Positions 1 through 5,149 of a stretch of 10,039 nt of DNA are shown in pieces. The DNA comes from Gemmatimonas phototrophica (GTDB taxonomy: Bacteria; Gemmatimonadota; Gemmatimonadetes; Longimicrobiales; Gaopeijiaceae). Position 1 is the stretch's first letter; each line of letters opens with the position of its first letter. Both the position numbers and the translations under genes were made by a program. The notes beneath the pieces were generated by a model. It was given only the letters and a program-made list of their open reading frames with translations. It searched no databases and had not been told where the DNA came from. The stretch spans positions 1 through 10,039 of the forward strand of contig CAMCNM010000050.1 in the NCBI GenBank assembly GCA_945876015.1, given 5' to 3'.

Positions 1-835
1 TGGCGCCGCCATGCAGCGGGCCATAGAGCGCGGCCTGTGCACCGGCCAGGGCAGCGAACGGATCCGACTCGGACGAGCCGATCACCCGCATGGCGGTGGT
101 CGAGCAGTTTTGTTCGTGGTCGGCGTGAAGGATGAACAGCACGTCCAGCGCGCGCTCGAGCACCGGGTTCGGCTTGTATTCCTTCACGCCGATCCGGAAC
201 AGCATGTTCAAGAAGTTGGCCGAATACGAGAGCTCGTTTTCGGGATACACGTACGGCAGCCCGCGCTGCTTGCGGAACGCGAACGCCGCGAGCGTCGGCG
301 TCTTCGCGATCGCGCGGATGATCTGGATCCAGCGCGACTTCGGATCGTGGATCTGCTTGCTGTCCGGATAGAACGTGGACAACGCCGCCGTCGAGCTGAT
401 CAGGATCCCCATCGCGTGGGCGTCGTACCGGAAACCGTCCAGCACCTTCACGATGTTCTCGTGCACGTAGGTGTGGTACGTGACCTCGTGGACGAACGTG
501 TCGAGCTGCGACTGGTTGGGCAGCTCTCCATTGAGGATCAGGTACGCCACCTCGAGGAACGTCGTGCGCTCCGCGAGCTGCTCGATCGGGTAGCCCCGGT
601 AGCGCAGTATGCCCTTGTCGCCGTCGATGTAGGTGATCGCGCTGCGCGTATTTGCCGTGTTGCTGAAGGCGGGGTCGTACGCCATCATGCCGAAATCATC
701 CTCGTTGACCTTGATCTTCCTCAGGTCCATCGCGCGGATGACGTCACCTTCGAGGATGTCCACCTCGTAGTCTTTGCCCGTCCGGTTGTCCCGGATGGTC
801 AAGGTGTCCTTCCCCGCCTTTTCGTTCACTGCCAT
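1..835 (-). CDS. gltA: citrate synthase, N-terminal part (cut by the left edge)
   Basis: Citrate synthase condenses oxaloacetate and acetyl-CoA to citrate in the cytoplasm, the entry step of the TCA cycle. Reading leftward from ATG at 835-833 gives 278 codons with no stop, roughly the first two thirds of a ~430-residue type II (GltA-like) enzyme. Visible family signatures are YRGYPIEQLAE near the N-terminus, the LHADHEQNCSTT block (first His at residue 237), and YGPLHGGA at the very edge, whose His (residue 275) corresponds to the catalytic His of the GPLHGGA motif. The later catalytic His and Asp lie outside the window. The start is well supported: GGAGG sits 4 bases upstream of the ATG (antisense of 840-844) and the protein begins MAVNEKAGKDTL. 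The gene is divergent from the small exported protein at 1072. Identification is secure; completeness cannot be judged. Confidence 0.96.
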   Translation of the reverse strand, partial: MAVNEKAGKDTLTIRDNRTGKDYEVDILEGDVIRAMDLRKIKVNEDDFGMMAYDPAFSNTANTRSAITYIDGDKGILRYRGYPIEQLAERTTFLEVAYLILNGELPNQSQLDTFVHEVTYHTYVHENIVKVLDGFRYDAHAMGILISSTAALSTFYPDSKQIHDPKSRWIQIIRAIAKTPTLAAFAFRKQRGLPYVYPENELSYSANFLNMLFRIGVKEYKPNPVLERALDVLFILHADHEQNCSTTAMRVIGSSESDPFAALAGAQAALYGPLHGGA

Positions 836-880
836 TTATCCTCCAAAAAGAACGAATGTCGCCGGAAGCCGGTGGGGCGG

Positions 881-1010
881 CCTACCTGTGCCCGGGCCCG
901 GCGTACAGAGCGGGATAGTATAGGGGAGCGCGCGGACGGCCAAAAGCGGGGCCCACCCGCTCCTACGTACTCGCGGCCCCCTGCCTGCGCTACCCGTCGT
1001 ACGGAGCGGG
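881..1010. repeat. three related GTAC/GAGCGGG elements, two direct and one inverted
   Basis: 881-914 and 980-1010 are imperfect direct copies (about 25 of 31 aligned positions identical, with a 3-base gap), both ending in GTAC-(A/G)-GAGCGGG. An inverted partial copy, CCCGCTCCTACGTAC, lies at 956-970 between them. CCCGCTCC (956-963) pairs perfectly with GGAGCGGG (1003-1010), and GTAC (967-970) with GTAC (999-1002) across a 3-base bulge: a 12-pair stem with a 28-base loop. CCCGCTC can instead pair with GAGCGGG at 908-914, so the two structures exclude each other. Neither is followed by a T-run, so they are not simple terminators. This may be an intergenic repeat family or a leader structure; its function is unknown. 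Confidence 0.6.
917..943 (-). promoter_or_regulatory. candidate gltA promoter
   Basis: On the minus strand TATACT (922 to 917) matches the sigma-70 -10 consensus at five of six positions, in a region otherwise very GC-rich. TTGGCC (943 to 938) could be the -35, but the spacer is only 15 bases; with a 17-base spacer the -35 would be the poorer TTTTGG. Transcription would begin near 910, giving a ~75-base leader before gltA. This rests on motif matching alone. Confidence 0.35.
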
Positions 1011-1071
1011 GGGGGACAAAGGGGCATTGTTGATCCACGCATGATCAATGAACCCTTTGATGGAGTCGATC

Positions 1072-1626
1072 ATGTTCCGTACAACTTTTTCCGTCGCGAT
1101 GCTGGCCCTGAGCCTGTCGGCCGGCGCGGTCCTGGCCCAGACCACCCAGGACACCCCCGAGGTCCCGCAGGACATGCAGGTCAAGAAGCTCCCCCGCCAG
1201 AGCCTGATGGGGCCCCGGTTCGGCTTCACCACCTTCACGGGGGATGTGGCCAAGATGCGGCAGAAGGGCGGCCTCGAGCCGATCATGACCCAGTTCGGCT
1301 GGCAGTTCGAGACCCAGATCGTGTCGCTGACCGGCGGCAACGTGGCCCTGATGGAGTTCGTGCTCCTGGTGGGCGGCGTCGAGCAGGACGAGTTCAATAC
1401 CTCGATCGGCATGATCACCGGCTACCGGCTCAAGGGCGGGTTCGAGATCGGCGCCGGGCCGAATTTCAGCATGACCAAGGAAGCCGACAAGATCAACACG
1501 AGCATGGTGGTCGCGGGCGGCGCCACGGTCCCCTTCGGGGACTTCTACCTTCCGGTGAACCTCGCGGTCGGGATCGCCAAGGGCGGGCCGCGCATCACGA
1601 TTCTGACCGGCTGGATCATGGGGTGA
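1072..1626 (+). CDS. small exported protein, probable outer-membrane barrel, unknown function
   Basis: A 184-residue protein that I do not recognise. It starts with a clear Sec signal peptide: MFRTT, a hydrophobic core (residues 6-19) and a cleavage site after VLA at about residue 22. The mature part is rich in Gly and alternating hydrophobic/polar residues (FEIGAGPNFSMT, GGATVPFGDFYLPVN), which fits a small outer-membrane beta-barrel. It has no terminal Phe (it ends WIMG), so the usual Bam C-terminal signal is not obvious. I chose ATG 1072 because GGAG lies 6 bases upstream at 1062-1065 and the signal peptide begins right there; ATG 1048 would add eight residues without a good ribosome site. 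It stands alone, divergent from gltA, and ends 25 bases before a strong terminator. The gene call is sure; the barrel assignment is inference. Confidence 0.85.
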   Translation: MFRTTFSVAMLALSLSAGAVLAQTTQDTPEVPQDMQVKKLPRQSLMGPRFGFTTFTGDVAKMRQKGGLEPIMTQFGWQFETQIVSLTGGNVALMEFVLLVGGVEQDEFNTSIGMITGYRLKGGFEIGAGPNFSMTKEADKINTSMVVAGGATVPFGDFYLPVNLAVGIAKGGPRITILTGWIMG

Positions 1627-1651
1627 CCCCGTGAGCCCGGCGGGAAAAGGA

Positions 1652-1697
1652 CCGGGCCGGCCGTCCAGCAAGGACGACCGGCCCGGCTTCTTTTTTT
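1652..1697. terminator. strong intrinsic terminator, possibly bidirectional
   Basis: CCGGGCCGGCCGTCC (1652-1666) pairs with GGACGACCGGCCCGG (1672-1686) over 15 positions with one C-A mismatch and a 5-base loop, AGCAA. It is followed on the plus strand by CTTCTTTTTTT (1687-1697). This ends the gene at 1072-1626. The beta-barrel gene arrives convergently (stop at 1721), and on the minus strand the same stem is followed by a shorter TCCTTTTCCC, so it may serve both transcripts, more weakly in that direction. Confidence 0.93.
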
Positions 1698-1720
1698 CGC
1701 CAGCGGAGCCTTCCGAGCGA

Positions 1721-3001
1721 CTACCGCCCGCCGAAGGACAGCCCGAACTGGGCCATCGACGTGTCCGCCAGATCGCCCTTCCTGAGGCCACCCGCGGCCG
1801 ACAGGCTGACCGGCCCGAGCACCAACGAGGCGCCACCGGCCAACTCCATGCCGTCCGTGATGATCGCGGCACCCGCGCGCAGATGAAGAACCTTGAGCCC
1901 CCGGAACTCGGCACCGGCACCCAGATGCAGCTTGGGCGTCACCGCCATCCCGTCGCCGAACCGATTCCGGAAGTCGGCCGAGACCGTGAAGACGTCGCTC
2001 ACGTCGTAGCCCACGCCGAGCGAAAGGATCGGATCGAACTTCATGTCCTCGATGACCAGCTTGAGGTCGGCCGGGGCGCCGGATATCGGCTGCTCGTCCG
2101 AATCGCTCTCGTTGTTGTCCCCATCGAACAGGACCGTGAGGGGCCGATAGACGAGCTTGTCCGTTTTCCACTTGAACGTGTTGAAGGCGTTCAGCACGGC
2201 GCCACCGAATGACACCTTGCCCCGCGTGGCCTGGAAGCCGAGGTCCACGCCGATACCGGAGCCATGGTTGAACTCGTCACCCTCTTCGGGCGGCATGATG
2301 ACCGGGAAGCGCAGGTCCACCTTCACGGGATTACCCGTGATCCTCCCCCCCTGGTCCTTGCCCGCGAGGACCGCGTTGCCGACCGAGTACTTGAGCGTGC
2401 CGCCGACCGCCATCGACCCCGAGGCCGACGACAACGGGAAGCCGACGCTCACACCACCGGTCGTGACCACGTACCCGGTTGCCGTGGAGCCAGCGAGCGA
2501 GATGTCGGTCGCCGATCCCGTGCGTCCGGCGTTCCCGTAGAGCAGAACCTCGAGCACGTCCGGCGAGACGTTCAGGTCGGCCCCGACCAGCGTGGACAGC
2601 TGGAGCCCGAACTTGCCCATGGACAGGGCCAGCGCGGAAATGTCCACGCCGACCGCGCCGGACTGACCCCCCGCCGCCTCGGCGCGCGTGAGCCAATCTT
2701 CCTTCATCGCCGGCGTGAGAACCTCGCCCTGCACGTCCTTCAAGTCCTTCAGCGTGATGGGATCGATCCCTGAGCGAAGCTCGAGCGGCAGAAACGAAAG
2801 CGTGAACCCTGAGCCCGGCATGCCGAGGCCTGCGGGATTGACCGAGATCGCCGCGATGCCGCGCGCGGTCGCGGTGGCGTTCCCGGCGACTCCGAACGTC
2901 GTAGCGCTGGCGTTGGCGAGCTGAGCCGAAGCGGCTGGAGCGATCAGGCCCGCGCACATCACGAAGCCGATCGTGCCGCGAATGATATTGTTGGTTGGCA
3001 T
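1721..3001 (-). CDS. outer-membrane beta-barrel protein, FadL/PorV/TraF-like
   Basis: A 426-residue exported protein. Residues 1-26 form a signal peptide with a hydrophobic core and an ASA cleavage site. At about residues 46-60, ARGIAAISVNPAGLG resembles the N-terminal 'NPAGL' motif shared by FadL-type, PorV-type and TraF-like barrel families. The rest has amphipathic beta-strand texture: many Gly, short polar turns, an acidic loop at DGDNNESDSDE, and closely spaced strands such as LSLGVGYDVSDVFTVSADFRNRFGDG. It ends LSFGGR rather than in an aromatic residue. The start ATG (3001-2999) has AGGAGA about 8 bases upstream, and that ribosome site follows directly on the lipoprotein stop codon 12 bases away, so the two genes are very likely co-transcribed. 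The exact family and any transported substrate are unknown. Confidence 0.82.
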   Translation of the reverse strand: MPTNNIIRGTIGFVMCAGLIAPAASAQLANASATTFGVAGNATATARGIAAISVNPAGLGMPGSGFTLSFLPLELRSGIDPITLKDLKDVQGEVLTPAMKEDWLTRAEAAGGQSGAVGVDISALALSMGKFGLQLSTLVGADLNVSPDVLEVLLYGNAGRTGSATDISLAGSTATGYVVTTGGVSVGFPLSSASGSMAVGGTLKYSVGNAVLAGKDQGGRITGNPVKVDLRFPVIMPPEEGDEFNHGSGIGVDLGFQATRGKVSFGGAVLNAFNTFKWKTDKLVYRPLTVLFDGDNNESDSDEQPISGAPADLKLVIEDMKFDPILSLGVGYDVSDVFTVSADFRNRFGDGMAVTPKLHLGAGAEFRGLKVLHLRAGAAIITDGMELAGGASLVLGPVSLSAAGGLRKGDLADTSMAQFGLSFGGR

Positions 3002-3013
3002 TGTGGTTTCTCC

Positions 3014-4033
3014 TCAGCTGCCGATCTGGATTTTGGCGTCGAGCTTGGCTTTGAGCTGCACCGTCTGGGTCGGCGTGACCGTGATTGTGCCCGCGGTGCC
3101 CGCGATCGTGCCGTTGCCCGTGAGCGTCACACCTGGCTTGCCGAGGAACAGCTTCAGCTCGGCGCCCGAGTAGGCGAGGCGCACCGACGAGGTCGCGGTA
3201 TTCGGAACCGCGATGGTCCGGGTCAAGACCCCGCCCGGGTAGTTGATCCGAATCGTGGCGTTCATCGCGACCCCGAACGGGTTGGTGATGTCCAGAACGA
3301 TGGCGCCTTCCTGGAGATGGTCCGTGATGTCCGTGTCGATGTCCTCCACGTCGAGGTTCTGCTGATCGACGTTGAACGCCTTGCTGCTGACGTTGACCTT
3401 GGCGGAGTTCACCAGAATCGACTGTGGCGTCGCGGTGACGGCAAATTGCTGGCTCGAGCTCATCGTCACCGCCGGACCGCCTGCTTTCGAATCGATGGTC
3501 GTCGTCGCAATCAGAGAGGCGCCGACCGATCCGGGCGTCAGCGTGAACGTCCTCGTAGTCGACTGACCGGCGGGTAGGCCGCTACCCGTGATCGTCGTGG
3601 TGCCGACTACGCGTCCGCCCACGCCATCGAGCACAACGACCGTCACCGATCCACCGTTCGAGGTCGGGTCGAACGCGAACCCATTGCTGATCAGAAGATT
3701 GACCGTGCCACTCGCGAGGTCGGCACCGGCCACGAGGTTCGGAAGGCTCTGCGGCGGCGTGCTGACGGAGTTGGTGAACGCAGGCGGGGACGCCGTCCCG
3801 TTGCAGCCAGCGCAAAAGTCTCCAAGAGTCCTGGTCGTCGCGAGAGACCCCACGGTCACCGCGAACCGCGTCCCGACGATCGTCACACCGGACGGGAGAA
3901 GCTGGGAGACCGAGATGTTCGTCGTCTCGATCGGCACGATCCACTGCTGATCGATGATCGGCACGTCGGTCGGGATGTCGCACGCGGTCATCAGGCACAG
4001 ACCGGTGACCGCCGCGATGCGGCTGAGGTTCAT
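3014..4033 (-). CDS. lipoprotein, beta-rich, unknown function
   Basis: A 339-residue protein that I do not recognise. Its N-terminus, MNLSRIAAVTGLCLMTAC, is a lipoprotein signal with a permissible lipobox (M-T-A-C) and Cys18 as the acylated residue. Asp follows at +2, which in enteric bacteria means inner-membrane retention but need not elsewhere. The mature part is Ser/Thr/Val/Gly-rich with beta-sandwich texture and no helices; a CAGC motif (Cys74/Cys77) could form a disulfide or bind metal. The stretch NVDQQNLDVEDIDTD precedes a segment reading like a conserved beta domain (GAIVLDITNPFGVAMNATI). I chose ATG 4033 because GGAG lies 5 bases upstream and the lipobox is correctly placed; a longer reading frame to 4138 adds 35 residues of non-signal sequence. 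The beta-barrel gene follows 12 bases after its stop, which suggests that the two products act together in the envelope. Confidence 0.85.
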   Translation of the reverse strand: MNLSRIAAVTGLCLMTACDIPTDVPIIDQQWIVPIETTNISVSQLLPSGVTIVGTRFAVTVGSLATTRTLGDFCAGCNGTASPPAFTNSVSTPPQSLPNLVAGADLASGTVNLLISNGFAFDPTSNGGSVTVVVLDGVGGRVVGTTTITGSGLPAGQSTTRTFTLTPGSVGASLIATTTIDSKAGGPAVTMSSSQQFAVTATPQSILVNSAKVNVSSKAFNVDQQNLDVEDIDTDITDHLQEGAIVLDITNPFGVAMNATIRINYPGGVLTRTIAVPNTATSSVRLAYSGAELKLFLGKPGVTLTGNGTIAGTAGTITVTPTQTVQLKAKLDAKIQIGS

Positions 4034-4072
4034 ATACTCTCCAACGGGATGGACAGGATGGGGCGCGAGGGG

Positions 4073-4121
4073 AAAAAACCCGCGCTGTTGGCCAACAAGC
4101 CAGGCATGTCTATAGCGCGGG
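4073..4121 (-). terminator. intrinsic terminator after the small membrane protein gene
   Basis: On the minus strand CCCGCGCT (4121 to 4114) pairs perfectly with AGCGCGGG (4086 to 4079) around a 27-base loop, followed immediately by TTTTTT (4078 to 4073). It lies 10 bases past the stop of the gene at 4132-4461. The loop holds most of the perfect 12-base palindrome TGTTGGCCAACA (4086-4097), which could form a smaller inner hairpin or be an operator. The T-run ends only 39 bases before the lipoprotein start. Confidence 0.7.
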
Positions 4122-4138
4122 GCCGGCAGGCTCAGCAA
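4109..4138 (-). promoter_or_regulatory. candidate promoter of the lipoprotein-barrel operon
   Basis: On the minus strand TTGCTG (4138 to 4133) and TATAGA (4114 to 4109) are separated by 18 bases, a partial sigma-70 match (three and four of six). Transcription would begin near 4102, inside the loop of the terminator at 4073-4121. The transcript would then lack the 5' stem arm and escape termination. The evidence is motif and position only; with the terminator in place, some promoter must lie between it and 4033 or overlap it. Confidence 0.35.
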
Positions 4139-4461
4139 GGGGTCGGTGTCCGGGGATCCCGGTTGGGCCGCTTCCGAGGCGGATCTTCCCCAGATGGCAC
4201 TGCCCCATCCCGGGTGCGCTCAGGGGGAAGAGGCTTCAGGACCACGCCCCACCGCCTGAGCGCGTTGGTCCCGCCGTACCTGAGCCATACGAGAGCGAGC
4301 AGGACCGTCGCGGCGCCGATGATCCCAAGACCCCAGGCCGCCCCCACGCGATCGACGAAATCGCTCCCGAGGTCCTCGAGGTGGTCGGCGATCGGGGCCA
4401 TACCAAAGAATATCAGCAGCACCACGACCGCCGAGATCAGAACTCTGATCAGCCGCCCCAA
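4132..4461 (-). CDS. small two-helix membrane protein, unknown function
   Basis: A 109-residue protein with two predicted membrane helices, about residues 5-24 (VLISAVVVLLIFFGMAPI) and 43-62 (WGLGIIGAATVLLALVWL), joined by an acidic linker with DHLEDLGSDF. The tail from about residue 75 is Pro/Arg-rich and probably disordered. The start is TTG at 4461-4459, chosen because GGAGGTG lies 5 bases upstream and no ATG fits the helix topology; this is a strong ribosome site for a weak start codon. I know no family for it. It lies on the same strand as tRNA-Leu, 118 bases downstream, and ends at a terminator, so it could be read through from the tRNA or have its own promoter. That it is a real gene is likely from the ribosome site and the helices. 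Confidence 0.72.
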   Translation of the reverse strand: MGRLIRVLISAVVVLLIFFGMAPIADHLEDLGSDFVDRVGAAWGLGIIGAATVLLALVWLRYGGTNALRRWGVVLKPLPPERTRDGAVPSGEDPPRKRPNRDPRTPTPC

Positions 4462-4543
4462 ATCGACACCTCCGGGTCCGCGCCGCTCGTCAGGGAACCG
4501 TCAGGTCCCTCGTACGGACTTACGGAGGGCCCCGCAAATCATG

Positions 4544-4573
4544 TCCGTTCTGTATCCATCCGATCTGTATCCA
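4544..4573. repeat. 15-bp near-perfect tandem repeat beside tRNA-Leu
   Basis: TCCGTTCTGTATCCA (4544-4558) is followed directly by TCCGATCTGTATCCA (4559-4573), identical at 14 of 15 positions. The pair ends 6 bases from the 3' end of tRNA-Leu (4580), just downstream of the tRNA on its own strand. It does not overlap the tRNA and repeats no tRNA sequence, so it is not a typical attachment-site copy. Confidence 0.9.
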
Positions 4574-4579
4574 GCCAAA

Positions 4580-4663
4580 TACCGAGGGCGGGGGTCGAAC
4601 CCGCAAGAGATTGCTCTCGGGGGATTTTGAGTCCCCTGCGTCTGCCAATTCCGCCACCCCGGC
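4580..4663 (-). tRNA. tRNA-Leu, anticodon CAA
   Basis: A class II tRNA of 84 bases reading leftward from 4663. The acceptor arm GCCGGGG pairs with CCTCGGT (two G-U pairs, including the terminal one), with discriminator A. The anticodon stem GGGGA/TCCCC closes the loop CTCAAAA, giving anticodon CAA, which reads UUG. The long variable arm contains GAGA/TCTC, and the T arm is GCGGG-TTCGACC-CCCGC. The A after the T-loop signature and the D arm GCG...CGC with the GG of TTGGC are typical of tRNA-Leu. CCA is not encoded (TTT follows), so it must be added after transcription. No clear terminator with a T-run follows. Confidence 0.96.
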
Positions 4664-4849
4664 CAACGAACGATCGTGCAGCGCTTACGAGAACCCCACG
4701 CTGAACCGGTTGTTCGATCTTTCCTGCCCGGCGCACCGATTCCCGTGATCGGTTGGGCCACCGGGAGCGAGTCTTGCACGCCGAACTGGCCAAACAATCA
4801 GATTCTCGCCTACGTTTTCAGTGTTTATCGCTTCTGAACGGCGAGTCCA
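4664..4849. other. divergent intergenic region between tRNA-Leu and napD
   Basis: 186 bases carrying the upstream regions of tRNA-Leu (minus) and napD (plus). A perfect 6-base dyad, ACCGAT-TCCCGTG-ATCGGT (4735-4753), may be an operator or hairpin. I found no FNR/NNR-type TTGAT-N4-ATCAA site, which one might expect for a nitrate reductase operon, and no convincing -35/-10 pair in either direction. Confidence 0.5.
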
Positions 4850-5149
4850 GTGGGGATTTGCGGGTATCTGGTGTTCACGGAGGATGGAGCGACCCCGGCG
4901 CTGGCCGCGCGTCTGACTGCGCTTCCGGGCTGCGATGTCGTCCGGGCCGAGCGGCGCGATCTGCTCCTCCTGGTCACGGAATCGACCACCGCCGACGAGG
5001 AAGCCGCCCTGCGGGAGACTCTGGAGGAGATGGAGGGCGTATCCGCGCTCGTCCTCACCTTCGGCGAGATCGATCCCGAAACCCCGGTCGGCGATCCTCT
5101 CGGCGCCAATCGCGGCAAGAATAGACGTCTCCCGGTCATCGATCCGTGA
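4850..5149 (+). CDS. napD: NapD-like chaperone for periplasmic nitrate reductase
   Basis: A 99-residue cytoplasmic protein. NapD proteins have a ferredoxin-like fold, bind the Tat signal peptide of NapA and hold back its export until the molybdenum cofactor is in place. Visible family features are the opening GICGYLVFTEDG, a LTALPGCDVVRAERRDLLLLVTES segment (strand-helix-strand with the ALPG turn) and a second LEEMEGVSALVLTF segment, which repeat the beta-alpha-beta pattern. About 20 C-terminal residues after IDPETP extend past the usual NapD core. The start is GTG at 4850 with only a weak purine-rich site upstream (GGCGAG). Its TGA stop overlaps the napA GTG in the four bases GTGA (5146-5149), so the two are translationally coupled. 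The similarity is short and drawn from pattern, but the position before napA makes it convincing. Confidence 0.82.
   Translation: MGICGYLVFTEDGATPALAARLTALPGCDVVRAERRDLLLLVTESTTADEEAALRETLEEMEGVSALVLTFGEIDPETPVGDPLGANRGKNRRLPVIDP

Larger units (their letters stand above)
836..1071. other. divergent intergenic region between gltA and the small exported protein gene
   Basis: About 236 bases with no convincing gene; the short frames crossing it have no good ribosome site. It should hold the promoters of both divergent genes. It contains the gltA ribosome site at 840-844, a possible gltA -10 element at 917-922, three related GTAC/GAGCGGG elements (881-914, 956-970 inverted, 980-1010) and a short G-run at 1008-1016. 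The GGAG at 1062-1065 is the ribosome site for the gene at 1072. Confidence 0.7.

Noticed and set aside
11..1033. A 340-codon plus-strand open frame across the left end
   Set aside because: It is the antisense of citrate synthase and continues into the non-coding region.
4507..4529. A hairpin (CCCTC.GT with AC.GAGGG) as the tRNA-Leu terminator
   Set aside because: The stem has a bulge and no T-run follows on the minus strand.
4735..4753. The dyad ACCGAT-N7-ATCGGT as an FNR/NNR operator upstream of napD
   Set aside because: The half sites do not match TTGAT/ATCAA; it remains only an unassigned dyad.
4773..4802. TTGCAC with a downstream A/T patch as the napD promoter
   Set aside because: At a 17-base spacing the -10 position reads ATCAGA, which is a poor match to TATAAT.
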